This document shows positions 44,165-53,086 of a stretch of DNA of 57,099 bases, in pieces. The DNA is from Rhizobium sp. Root1203 (GTDB lineage Bacteria; Pseudomonadota; Alphaproteobacteria; Rhizobiales; Rhizobiaceae): NCBI RefSeq assembly GCF_001424945.1, contig NZ_LMCW01000008.1:144411-201509 (forward strand), written 5' to 3'. A program made the translations under genes and the position numbers. Below the pieces are notes generated by a model. The model was not told the origin of the DNA and ran no database searches. It saw only the letters and a list, made by a program, of their open reading frames with translations. Every line of letters begins with the position of its first letter. Positions within the stretch are counted from its first letter, which is position 1.

Positions 44165-45208
44165 ATGTCCGAAAGAGACGAGACGGCCACCACAAAGGAC
44201 CGTGTGACCATCCGAACGGTCGCCGCCCATGCCGGTGTTTCGGTTGCCGCTGTCTCAAAGGTTCTTCGCAACGCGTATGGGGTAAGCGACGCCCTGCGCA
44301 GTCGCGTCCAGACCTCGATCGGCACGCTCGGCTATCGCCCCTCACGTACGGCGCGCGGCTTGCGCGGCAGCACGTTCACCATTGGTCTACTGCTTGTGGA
44401 TATCCGTAACCCGTTCTTGCCGGAAGTGATCGACGGCGTGAACGGCGTGCTAGCGCCGTCCAATTATCGCGCCATGATCGGCGTTAGTGAAGCCAAGGTA
44501 CAGCTCGAGACGGCGCTGATCGAGTCGATGATAGACTACAAAATGGACGGCCTGATTCTCATCGCACCCCGCCTTCCTTCCGAAGTCATCTCACGCTTCG
44601 CCGACCAGATCCCGATCGTCGCTATCGGTTACCATGATCCTGAAGCCAGGAATTTCGACACGGTGAACTGCGACGACCAGCAGGGGGCTGCGCTTGCCGT
44701 TAAGGCCTTCGTTGAACGCGGGCATCGCAACATCGGCATGCTCACGCTTGGCTCACGGGAGGGCCACAAAGTTTCGGTAGTGCGCCAACGCGAGATGGGC
44801 TACCGCCGGACGATGGAAGCGGCAGGACTTACCGCAGAAATCGACATTCACAGCATACCCGTTGCCTCCCCTGAACGGGAAGAGAGCATGCGTGCGTTCC
44901 TATCTCGCCCCGACCGTCCCGAAGCTGTTTTCTGCTGGAGCGACCTCGACGCGGTCACACTCCTGAACATTGCTGTCGAAATGAACATCAGGATTCCGGA
45001 AGACCTCGCCGTCATTGGCTACGACAATTCGCCAACGGCTGCACTCACCCTAGTCAACCTTGCAAGCATCGATCAATCCGGCCGTGCGCTTGGCGTGCTC
45101 GCTACCGAAACGCTGCTTTCAAGGATCGAAGGTCGGGTAGCGGCACGAGCGCTCGTCAGCGCGCCGGCGTTCATCGCCCGCCGCAGCCTGGGCCGGACTG
45201 CCGGCTAA
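44165..45208 (+). CDS. LacI family transcriptional regulator
   Basis: A 347-residue LacI-type regulator. The DNA-binding domain has TIRTVAAHAGVSVAAVSKVL and the hinge GYRPSRTARGLRG; the periplasmic-binding-protein-like domain begins FTIGLLLVDIRNPF and includes FCWSDLDAVTLL and VIGYDNSP. The ATG at 44165 has GAGGAA upstream; the frame from 44114 is not needed. Divergent from the GH78 operon, with twin palindromes in between, it should repress that operon until rhamnose or a rhamnoside binds (inference). Confidence 0.92.
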   Translation: MSERDETATTKDRVTIRTVAAHAGVSVAAVSKVLRNAYGVSDALRSRVQTSIGTLGYRPSRTARGLRGSTFTIGLLLVDIRNPFLPEVIDGVNGVLAPSNYRAMIGVSEAKVQLETALIESMIDYKMDGLILIAPRLPSEVISRFADQIPIVAIGYHDPEARNFDTVNCDDQQGAALAVKAFVERGHRNIGMLTLGSREGHKVSVVRQREMGYRRTMEAAGLTAEIDIHSIPVASPEREESMRAFLSRPDRPEAVFCWSDLDAVTLLNIAVEMNIRIPEDLAVIGYDNSPTAALTLVNLASIDQSGRALGVLATETLLSRIEGRVAARALVSAPAFIARRSLGRTAG

Positions 45209-45414
45209 GGGTGGACCGCACGACATCTGCGACCCCAGCTCTGGGACAACCTTGCCTTTTCTATGCGGACTATCCCATGAGCTGACCTGTCTTGGAGGTT
45301 AAGTTAGCCACGATAGCGGGGCGCTCGAAGGACTGGATTTCTTCGCGATCGTCGGTCGGGATCGCCTGACCGGGGTCGGAAGAGAAACTAAAACCTGGGT
45401 CCATGTCATCCATC

Positions 45415-47655
45415 TCAGGCCACGTCAGGGAGCTCGCCGATCAGCTTGTCGAGCGTAATCGGATAATGCCGGACCCTGATGCCGGTGGCGTTATAAATCG
45501 CGTTGGCGATCGCTGCTGACACGCCGCAGAGCCCAAGCTCTCCGACACCCTTCGCCTTCATCGGCGATGACATCGGATCGGCCTCGTCCATGAAGATGAC
45601 CTCCTGATGCGGGATGTCCGCATGCACCGGCACTTCGTAGCCTGCCAGGTCATGGTTGACGAAGAAGCCGTGCCGGGTGTCGACTGCCAGTTCTTCCGAC
45701 AACGCGCCGCCGGCACCCATGGTCATCGCACCGATCACTTGGCTGCGGGCGGTTATGGGGTTGAGAATTCGACCGGCTGCGCAGACGGCTAGCATCCGGC
45801 GGATGCGGGTTTCGCCGGTGGCGACGTCGACACCGACTTCCACGAAATGCGCCCCGAAGGTCGACTGCTGGTGCGTCTTGGTCAAATCGCCCCACTTCAT
45901 CGTGTCCTCGCCGACGAGCCCTTCATCGCCGGCAGCGTCGGCCAACAGAACGGATCGATTGCCGGCGCGGACGTGCCCGTTCTCGAACACGGCATCGTCG
46001 GAGTTGAAACCGAGTTTACTCGCCACCGCCTCGCGAAGCTTCACACAGGCCGCATAGACGCCTGAGGTCGAGGAATTAGCGCCGAACTGGCCACCCGAAC
46101 CGGCCGAGACAGGAAAGCGAGAGTCGCCGAGCTGTACGGCGACCCTGTCGATGCCGACGCCCATCATCTCCGCGGCCGTCTGGGCGATGATCGTATAGCT
46201 GCCTGTACCGATGTCGGTCATGTCAGTCTCGACCGTGAGGATGCCATCCCGGCCGAGCTTCACACGTGCTCCCGACGGCATGACGAGATTGTTTCGGAAG
46301 GCGGCTGCGACACCCATGCCGACGAGCAAGTTTCCTTCCCGGCGCGAGGCCGTTTTCGGCCGCTCGTTCCAACCGAACCGCTCGGCGCCGAGTGTGAGGC
46401 AGCCCTTTAGGTTACGCTGGGAAAAGGGTCGCTCCGGATGCTCCGGATCCACCTGCGTATCGTTGAGGATACGGAACTGGACTGGGTCAATGCCCACCTT
46501 CTCGGCCATCTCATCAATCGCGATTTCGAGCGCCATGAGGCCAGGAGCCTCGCCCGGCGCGCGCATGGCGTTTCCTTCCGGAAGATCAAGGGTCGCAAGA
46601 CGCATGGCGGTCATCCGGTTTGCACCTGCATAAAGGAGCCGTGTCTGGTTGACCGCGGTTTCCGGACCACCGCCCGGAAGGTCGCCTGACCAGCTTTCGT
46701 GGGCAATCGCGGTGATCTTGCCGTCCCGCTCGGCACCGATCCGGATCCGCTGGACGGTAGCGGGGCGGTGCGTAGTGTTGTTCGGTATGAACGGACGCGG
46801 CAGCGCCACCTTTACAGGCCGACCGACGGCCTTCGAGCCGAAGGCTGCAAGAACAGCATCGGCGCGCAGGAAGAGCTTGCCGCCGAAACCGCCGCCGATG
46901 AACGGCGACATCAGGTGGACCTTCTCCTTGTCGATTCCGAGCGTCGTGGCGAGATCGGTGCGCCACCAGTCGATCATCTGGCTGGAGGTCCAGACCGTTA
47001 CCTCGTCGCCGTTCCAGACGGCGATCGACGCGTGCGGCTCCATCATCGAGTGCGACTGGTCCGGGGTGGTGTAGGTCTCGCTCAGCGTGATGGGTGCCGC
47101 CTTGAAGGCGGCGTCGAAGTCGCCGACGGCGGTGTCCGGCTCCTGGGACTCGTCCGGCTTCCTGGCGGACGGCATCGCTGCCCGCAGATCGTACGTCCCC
47201 GTCTCCTGCTCGTAGTCCACCTTCACCAGCGCCGCTGCGGCTCGCGCCTGTTCAAAGGATTGCGCAACGACAACCGCGACGGCCTGATGGTAGTGCTGGA
47301 CCTCGGCGCCGCCAAAAAGCTTGGCCGTGTTGAACTTGCCCTTTTTCAGGTCGCCGACATCGAGCGTGGTGACGACCGTGAACACGCCTGGCGACTTCTT
47401 CGCGGCAGTCGCGTCGATCGACTTCACCTTGCCTTTCGCGATCGAGGCGCCGACGGGGTAGCCGTAGACATAGGGAACGTCCTTGTCATGCCATTCGTAG
47501 GCATACATCGCTCGACCGGTGGTCTTGAGTTCACCGTCTATTCGGTGGATGGGTTTCCCGACCACTTTGAGCTGGTCGATGGGATTGGTGGTTGCTGGTC
47601 TTACCGCCGCCGTCCTGATGGCGGGAGCCCGGCCAACCGAGCAGAACCGCTTCAA
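45415..47655 (-). pseudogene. paoC: PaoC-type aldehyde oxidoreductase molybdenum subunit, start lost by rearrangement
   Basis: The body (from about 47598 down) is a near-complete xanthine-dehydrogenase-family molybdopterin subunit of the PaoC type: PATTNPIDQLKVVGKP, GGGFGGK, an AMRAPGEAPG segment, and the catalytic glutamate in GVGELGLCG near the C-terminus. The normal start (MQFD-T-PATTNP) is missing. Upstream of PATTNP the frame continues into the antisense of a paoB end, giving a spurious N-terminus with only a TTG at 47655 and no ribosome site. The FeS (paoA) and FAD (paoB) subunits are also absent. Expression of a working enzyme is unlikely. Confidence 0.75.
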
Positions 47656-47724
47656 GGTCGACCTCGTCGAGCGAACGCTTGGCGCCGTGATATTGGAGGC
47701 AAGAGGATAGTCATGCAGTTCGAC
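47600..47724 (+). pseudogene. Flipped fragment: paoB C-terminus plus first four codons of paoC
   Basis: On the plus strand, 47610-47710 reads [20 protein letters not shown] then [18 protein letters not shown]. This is the usual C-terminus of the FAD-binding PaoB/YagS-type subunit (ARPxxxNxFKVxLxxRT). Two bases later ATGCAGTTCGAC gives MQFD, the exact opening of PaoC, after which the similarity stops. The paoC continuation (PATTNP...) lies on the opposite strand ending at 47598. So this piece of about 125 bp is inverted relative to the rest of paoC. Confidence 0.65.
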
Positions 47725-48239
47725 AAGCGTGTCCGTTGCAAAAGATTGCCTGATGTTGTCGCCTTGTTGCGAAGCTGACCGGAGGCACCTGCCAGCAGCG
47801 CGCGCGACAGCAGGCCGTAATCACGGCGCACCGTCTCGTCTGCGGCGAGGGCCGTGTTTCTGACAAGAGCGCCGACCCTCAGGCCGCCCTCGTGCCGGCA
47901 TCCGCATGCTTGCCGACTACGAAATCAAGTTGCGTTCGCTTCGTAACGACATTCAGGCGGCAGATCCGGAAATCGATGCTGGGCTTGGCAAACGGTACGC
48001 CAATGGCAGGAACTTGTTCAATGACGTGATGAATGAAGGCTGAGACGATTAGCAGGAAAGCCTGTGGGGCGATCTGGCGCGGATGAGCGCCGAATTCGGC
48101 TGACCTGCTGAAGGCATCTCCACGGGCCCCGGCAAGTTCACCTGTCATCCAATGATATTCAGGAGCGATCGGTGGGGAGGCTCGGCGATAAATGGCACGT
48201 CGGTAATGAACCCGAGCTTTGTGATCCGGCTATGTGGAG
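47725..48239. other. Rearranged region without an intact gene
   Basis: Between the paoB/paoC fragment and the LysR remnant. A 45-codon plus-strand frame (47906-48043, starting [20 protein letters not shown]) looks protein-like but has no partner sequence I recognise. No intact gene or clear mobile-element end is visible. Confidence 0.4.
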
Positions 48240-48516
48240 ATGCAGCAGCGCGGAATGAAGCGCGACGTCGCCGTGTCGGACGCGCATTTCTTTGCTGTTC
48301 CGGAGATGGTCGCGGTGAGCGAATACCGCGCGACGTTGCTGCGGCTGATTTGCCAGCGCCTCGCAGGCGACGAAAGGCGATCGCGGCACCTTTCCGGTCG
48401 AACTCGCCTGGCATGTCCGTTATCGAAATGATCCAGCCTATCGCCCGCTTCGCACGCTCGTCGGGCGTGTCCTACGAAATATCGCAGCTAAGCCATGGCG
48501 ATCAGTCTATGCATGA
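48240..48516 (+). pseudogene. LysR-family regulator remnant (C-terminus)
   Basis: The plus strand carries the end of a LysR substrate-binding domain in two frames: DAHFFAVPEMVAVSEYRATL then LRLICQRLAGDE, and after a frameshift near 48370, FPVELAWHVRYRNDPAYRPL ending at the TGA at 48514. PxFPVELAWHxRxxxDPAxxxLR is the standard LysR C-terminus. The DNA-binding domain is missing. It may have controlled the SDR gene that starts 80 bp later. Confidence 0.6.
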
Positions 48517-48597
48517 ATCGGGTGGTTATCAAAACCCGTCTCAGCACATAACTTCGCAACAGGCCGGCGGCGGTCGGTGATCATGAAAGGAAAATCG

Positions 48598-49323
48598 ATG
48601 CAGAAGAAAACGGCTTTGATCACGGGTGCGAACAAAAGTATCGGCTATGAGACAGCGCGCCAGTTGGGTCGCGCGGGATATGGCATATGGCTTGGAAGTC
48701 GTGACAACGCGCGAGGCGAAGCGGCCGCCCGCTCGCTGTCGGACGAAGGAATTGAGGTGAAGTCGATTTCCATCGACGTGACGGACGAGGCGTCGGTGAG
48801 GCAGGCGGCGGCTCGCGTGGAGGCTGAAGATGGAAAGCTCGACGTTCTCGTCAACAACGCAGGCATTCCCGGCCGTGAGATGACGGCACCTTCCCAGCAG
48901 TCCGTCGAGGATATCCGTCGCATCTACGAAACCAACGTCTTCGGTCCCGTAAGGGTCACCCAGGCTTTTCTTCCTCTTCTAAGAACCGCCGCGAACGCGA
49001 AAATCGTCATGGTCAGCAGCGGCCTGGGCTCCCTTGGATGGCTCTCGGATCCGGCAAACCAGTTCTACGGCGTCAACTTCCTCGGCTACAATAGCTCCAA
49101 GTCCGCGTTAAACGCCGTCACCGTAGCTCTTGCCAAAGAGCTGGCCGGATCGGGCGTGAAAGTGAATGCAGCTGATCCCGGTTACACGGCAACGGACTTC
49201 AACGGGCATTCCGGCTACCGGACGGTCGAGCAGGCCGCGAGCGGGATTGTTTGGCTTGCGATGCTGGACGAGAAAGGTCCGACAGGCGGCTTCTACTTCG
49301 ACGGAGCGGCGGTGCCTTGGTAG
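48598..49323 (+). CDS. SDR family oxidoreductase
   Basis: A 241-residue classical short-chain dehydrogenase: cofactor motif TGANKSIG (9-16), VNNAG near 84-88, catalytic serine pair in VMVSSGLGS, and the tyrosine/lysine in GYNSSKSALN. The start at 48598 has AAGGA 7 nt upstream; an ATG at 48583 is possible. The R36-containing loop LGSRDN suggests NADPH preference. Substrate unknown. A broken LysR gene precedes it, a usual regulator partner of this type of SDR. Confidence 0.9.
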   Translation: MQKKTALITGANKSIGYETARQLGRAGYGIWLGSRDNARGEAAARSLSDEGIEVKSISIDVTDEASVRQAAARVEAEDGKLDVLVNNAGIPGREMTAPSQQSVEDIRRIYETNVFGPVRVTQAFLPLLRTAANAKIVMVSSGLGSLGWLSDPANQFYGVNFLGYNSSKSALNAVTVALAKELAGSGVKVNAADPGYTATDFNGHSGYRTVEQAASGIVWLAMLDEKGPTGGFYFDGAAVPW

Positions 49324-49448
49324 GGCAAAGGTCGAGCTTTTCTTTGCTGTAAGCAACTTGGCTGCATTTGTCCCCTCCCTGCCATCGCATGCGCGAGTAA
49401 CGCCTGTGTAGCTCTCGAAGAGATTCGGACTTGCGACTCCTCCTTTAG

Positions 49449-50627
49449 TCACGTAGCAGGCAGTGGATCAGTGCCTTCGCTTAGGATTGCGAGATATCTG
49501 CGGTAGCTGAAAACACGGCCACGCTTGCGACCTGTCACTTCGTCGACAATCCCCAAACGCTCCAAATCAGCGAGCGCTGCATTGACAGTCGGCGCGGAAA
49601 GGCCTGTCATTTGAACGATCTGATTTGCCGTATGAAAGGGATTTTGCTGAAAGAGTTCGTGAATACGAAGGGCCGATCCAGCTCTGTCGCTCTCGGTTGT
49701 GATTTTCTCCCTGTCGTCCTTAAAAAGATCGACAATCCGAGTGGCAGCTTCAAATGCTCGGTTGGCGGTGTCGGCGACACCTGTCAAGAAGAAGTCTAGC
49801 CAAGCTTCCCAGTTTCCATGTTCACGGACCTCTTGCAGCAATCGATAATATTCCTTTCGATGGACCTTGAGGTAAAGACTGAGGTAGAGCAATGGCTTGC
49901 GTAGAACGCCGTTCATGCACAGGAAAAGGGTGACCAGCAGACGACCTATACGGCCATTGCCATCGAGAAATGGATGGATCGTTTCGAACTGGACATGCAG
50001 AAGGCCAGCTTTCATCAATGCCGGTAACCGTGATTGGTCGTCATGCATGAAGCGCTCGAGCGCATCTAGGCAGCCACCCAATTCCGTAACGGGTGGTGGC
50101 ACGAAGAGTGCGTTACCGGGTCGCGTGCCTCCAATCCAATTCTGCGAGCGCCGAAACTCTCCTGGATCCTTAGTGCCTCCCCGCCCGCTTTGGAGCAGTC
50201 GTGCGTGCATCTCTCGGATCAGGCGCAATGACATTGGCAGCGTTTCCAAACGCTCTAAACCGTACATCATCGCATCGACGTAATTGGAAACCTCACGAAT
50301 ATCATCGACCGGTTGCCCCGCTTGAGCCTCGGTCTCAAACCGCAAAAGATCGGAAAGCGTCGACTGCGTGCCTTCGATCTGCGAAGAAAGAACTGCCTCT
50401 TTTCTTACATACATATAAAGGAATAGCTCCTGGCGCGGGAGCAGCATTGTGATGCCATCCAAGCGACCTAGCGCACGCTCTGCCAGACTGAGGCGCTCCA
50501 ATAGCGAAAGGACATCGATTGATGGCTCGGGCGGCAATGGCGGAGGCACGAACGCCCGCACCGTTTCGCCCGCTGCTGTTGTTTCGACAAAACGCCCCCG
50601 GCGCAAACTAGGTTCAGAATCAGACAT
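49449..50627 (-). CDS. Fic domain protein with inhibitory helix and C-terminal winged helix
   Basis: A 392-residue Fic protein. The Fic motif HPFLDGNGRIGR is at 218-229 with all catalytic residues (H218, D/N, R). The N-terminal inhibitory motif SSQIEG at 81-86 (glutamate E85) makes it class II, self-inhibited in cis. A winged-helix domain at about 320-385 (ANQIVQMTGLSAPTVNAALA) suggests DNA binding. Such proteins AMPylate target proteins such as gyrase or act as toxins with built-in antitoxin. Single gene; AT-rich repeats directly upstream may be its own operator. Confidence 0.9.
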   Translation of the reverse strand: MSDSEPSLRRGRFVETTAAGETVRAFVPPPLPPEPSIDVLSLLERLSLAERALGRLDGITMLLPRQELFLYMYVRKEAVLSSQIEGTQSTLSDLLRFETEAQAGQPVDDIREVSNYVDAMMYGLERLETLPMSLRLIREMHARLLQSGRGGTKDPGEFRRSQNWIGGTRPGNALFVPPPVTELGGCLDALERFMHDDQSRLPALMKAGLLHVQFETIHPFLDGNGRIGRLLVTLFLCMNGVLRKPLLYLSLYLKVHRKEYYRLLQEVREHGNWEAWLDFFLTGVADTANRAFEAATRIVDLFKDDREKITTESDRAGSALRIHELFQQNPFHTANQIVQMTGLSAPTVNAALADLERLGIVDEVTGRKRGRVFSYRRYLAILSEGTDPLPAT

Positions 50628-50649
50628 AGCCTAATATGGATTCCGTCCG

Positions 50650-50701
50650 TTATTTAAGCAAGCGCCCCTTTATTTAAATAAGCGTCAAACTTAGGTAAGC
50701 G
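50650..50701. repeat. AT-rich repeats upstream of fic
   Basis: Three similar units: TTATTTAAGCAAGCG (50650-50664), TTATTTAAATAAGCG (50670-50684) and a diverged AAACTTAGGTAAGCG (50687-50701). The second contains the perfect palindrome TTATTTAAATAA. They lie 20-75 bp upstream of the fic start on its minus-strand promoter side. Probable regulatory iterons, perhaps bound by the Fic protein's winged helix. Confidence 0.5.
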
Positions 50702-50879
50702 CGCTTAATTAACGTAGACCGTTGTCACTGCGTCAAACCCATACGTCTGATTCCAGGCCAGCTCCATGCGACCACGGCTCGATGGATTTAACCGCCACTG
50801 ACGGACCATCCTTCAATACATCATTTCTAAAAACGGCGCTCCCATTTCCGCTCGCCCTCGAGAAATGGAATGAGCATGA

Positions 50880-51443
50880 CCAAACAAGATCTCAGTGCAC
50901 CCGCCTTTCCGCTCAGCCGTCCAGAATGGCCTTGCGATTGAACTGTCTGCCCTCGGTGATGAAGCGGTACCTTGGAGAGACGCCCACCAGCCACGCCTCT
51001 TCGCCCGGCATATGCTGCTGTCCCTTGTCGAGGATACGTTGCGGACTACCATCAGCGATCCGAATACGGAGCGCAGCACCGGCGTTCCTCGGTTACACAC
51101 TCGAACACGGATTCAGGCATGGGACGACTGGCTGGCGCGATCGGGTGCAGCGCTCGGCACTGGAGCACGCGTGGAATATGAGCATTTCTATTTCATGCTC
51201 GAGGCCGCGAGCGCAGGACTTGGCGTTGGCATCGCACCCTGGCCGTATGTCACCGACGATATCCGCTTCGGCAAACTGACCGCGCCGTTGGGCTTTCTGG
51301 AAAGCGGACATGAATATGTGGCACTACGGCGGGCGACGCGAAGCAAGAAGTCATCCATTTTTTGCGATTGGATAGCAAAGGAAGCGCAGGATTTTCATGG
51401 ATCTGTCCCCACGTCGCCCCCAAACCCGCATTCGAACCCCTGA
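50880..51443 (+). pseudogene. LysR-family regulator remnant (substrate-binding domain)
   Basis: From about 50900 to 51400 the plus strand encodes most of a GcvA-like LysR effector domain: FARHMLLSLVEDTLRTTISD, IQAWDDWLARSGAALGTGAR, then MLEAASAGLGVGIAPWPYVT and GKLTAPLGFLESGHEYVALR. The N-terminal helix-turn-helix and first third are gone, and no start with a ribosome site exists. The end lacks the usual LysR stop context. Not related in sequence to the LysR remnant at 48240. Confidence 0.65.
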
Positions 51444-51730
51444 TCCCGTCAATAGACACCTTGAAAGGAATCGAACCGGCGGCACAGCGCTCTCGGTCTC
51501 CCAAGCGCCGCAAAATCAGACCTTTAGGAAAAATGAAGCTCCCGCCATATATGCCGCTATCGGAGCCTCAGTTTTAGCTGACAGCGAGGAGACAGCCGTC
51601 GTATTATCTGGCGCACCTCCCGCGACCACAAGGTCGACCAAGTTACTCACGCACAGGTGCGGTTCTCCTGGTGAGATAAGGGTCTTCGATTTTCTTAACC
51701 TTGCGAAACCTAAGTGTTTACGGTCGTGCT
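51444..51730. other. Intergenic region without a recognised gene
   Basis: Between the LysR remnant and the promoter of the three-gene cassette. Short frames only. A segment near 51430-51460 looks faintly like a tRNA T-arm but has no cloverleaf around it. Confidence 0.4.
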
Positions 51731-51785
51731 TTGACAACAGGACCATAGTGTGGCTTTGTGTCCTTGGTCCTAGGACAGAGGACAC
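51731..51785 (+). promoter_or_regulatory. Promoter with 28-bp palindromic operator before the HTH-NTase-PP2C cassette
   Basis: TTGACA at 51731-51736 is a perfect -35 box; a -10 box would fall about 51754-51759 and is poorly conserved (CTTTGT). The palindrome GTGTCCTTGGTCCT/AGGACAGAGGACAC spans 51758-51785 with 12 of 14 arm positions paired and the perfect core GTCCTAGGAC. It overlaps the expected -10/start and ends 15 bp before the ATG, so a bound repressor would block initiation. Most likely autoregulation by the first gene product. Confidence 0.65.
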
Positions 51786-51800
51786 CACTCGGAACGCACG

Positions 51801-52370
51801 ATGAAAAGCCAGGACATTGTCATACTGCTCAAGCTCATCAGCCTCGAGGAGCAGGATCGAGAGCAAGGGGTTGAACGCTTGCGCCTGGAGGCGCAGGGCG
51901 ATGACCCATATTCAGTTCGAAACTTGGAGGCGTCTCTCGGCATAAGCAAGACAGAAGTGAACGAATCGATCAAAAGGAGCCTTTCATCCGGGATTGCTTC
52001 GAGAGACCGCGAACTTGGCCGCCCAAAGCCAAGCCGACGAAATCTGTTTAACTTCATCGTCCACGGCTTGAAATTCACTTTCCCCGCCAAGCCTGGGGCA
52101 ATGCAACGAGGCATTCCGACCGCGTTTGCGGCACCCATGCTCGAGGGCCTTTTGGTCAGCGCCGGCAACTATATTTACGTCTGGCCCCAAGCAAGCGCGC
52201 GCGAAATGGGCCAGTCAGTCGAACCGCTGTTCAAAAGTGTGCCGGAAGCTGTCCAAAAAGACGAGCGCCTCTACGAGTATCTGGCCCTCTGCGACGCGAT
52301 CCGGCTTGGAAACCAGCGGGAGGTGGGTTTGGCAAGCGACCGCCTCTCGACAAGGATACTTGGGAAATGA
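51801..52370 (+). CDS. Winged-helix regulator of a nucleotidyltransferase cassette
   Basis: A 189-residue protein. Residues about 5-65 form a helix-turn-helix (IVILLKLISLEEQD, then VRNLEASLGISKTEVNESIK). The rest is a compact domain with NFIVHGLKFTFPAKPGAMQR, GIPTAFAAPMLEG and VPEAVQKDERLYEYLALCDA. I recall similar HTH proteins encoded beside nucleotidyltransferases, but not a named function. Its stop overlaps the next start as ATGA. A 28-bp palindrome lies in its promoter. By position and size it plays the part an AbiEi-like antitoxin/repressor has in type IV toxin-antitoxin operons (inference). Confidence 0.75.
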   Translation: MKSQDIVILLKLISLEEQDREQGVERLRLEAQGDDPYSVRNLEASLGISKTEVNESIKRSLSSGIASRDRELGRPKPSRRNLFNFIVHGLKFTFPAKPGAMQRGIPTAFAAPMLEGLLVSAGNYIYVWPQASAREMGQSVEPLFKSVPEAVQKDERLYEYLALCDAIRLGNQREVGLASDRLSTRILGK

Positions 52371-53086
52371 CCTCTGTCCGAGGCCAGCTGCTCGAAATGT
52401 TAAAGGTCGTCGCCACGGCGCTCAAGCAAGATTTACGCGATCGCCTTGTGTTCGTCGGGGGCTGTACGACAGCGCTTTTCATCACGGACCCAGTGACCCT
52501 CGAAGATGTCAGGGCCACCGACGATATCGACCTTATCGTCGATCTTGCAGGGCTTGCTGAATGGGGCCAGCTATTGGAACAGCTGCGCGAGAGGGGGTTC
52601 AAAGAGTCCTCCGATGACGACGTCATCCGCCGAATGCGACTCGGGCCGCTCAAAGTCGATTTCATGCCGGATGATGAAGCGATCCTCGGCTTCAGCAATC
52701 GCTGGTACGCAAAAGGTATCGAAACCGCTGAGGTTCACAAACTAACTGAAAGTCTCACCATCCGGCTCCTCACGCCGACCCTCTTTATAGCGACGAAACT
52801 GGAAGCATTCGCCGGCAGGGGCGGTGATGACCTTTTTTCCAGCAGAGATGCCGAAGACATACTTCTCGTCGTTGATGGGAGAGAGGAACTTGGCCAGGAA
52901 TTGGCGAATGCCGATCTCGACGTTAAGACATACATCGCAGAACAATTCCAGGCGCTACTCAAGCATACCGACTTTGACGATTTCCTCGAGGGAAATTTGC
53001 GTGGGCAGCCCGGCCGCGTAGCTATCGTGCGCGAGCGCTATGTCGCCATAAGCCACTGCGCAGACGGTGGCACCCATGCGCATTAA
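52367..53086 (+). CDS. AbiEii/MNT-type nucleotidyltransferase
   Basis: A 239-residue nucleotidyltransferase. Motifs in order: FVGG (29-32) with following CTTAL, the acidic RATDDIDLIVD (49-59; D53 and D55 metal ligands), third acidic residue D98 in VDFM, then K144 in KLEAFAGRG and D161/D164 in SRDAEDI. This is the AbiEii/MenA-like arrangement, in which the enzyme transfers nucleotides to tRNA or protein and can be toxic. All key residues are intact, unlike the abiE remnant at 1665. It overlaps the HTH gene by 4 bp and the PP2C gene by 11 bp. Confidence 0.82.
   Translation: MTSVRGQLLEMLKVVATALKQDLRDRLVFVGGCTTALFITDPVTLEDVRATDDIDLIVDLAGLAEWGQLLEQLRERGFKESSDDDVIRRMRLGPLKVDFMPDDEAILGFSNRWYAKGIETAEVHKLTESLTIRLLTPTLFIATKLEAFAGRGGDDLFSSRDAEDILLVVDGREELGQELANADLDVKTYIAEQFQALLKHTDFDDFLEGNLRGQPGRVAIVRERYVAISHCADGGTHAH

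Noticed and set aside
45270..45404. 44-codon minus-strand frame (MDPGFSFSSDPGQAIPTDDR) after paoC
   Set aside because: Composition is plausible for a protein piece and it directly follows paoC, but it is short, has a weak ribosome site and matches no XdhC/PaoD start I know.
46699..47778. 359-codon plus-strand frame
   Set aside because: Antisense to paoC for most of its length. Only the paoB C-terminal piece, in a different frame (47610-47710), is meaningful.
51420..51480. tRNA-like T-arm sequence (ATTCGAACCCC)
   Set aside because: No matching acceptor stem, D-arm or anticodon arm could be folded around it.
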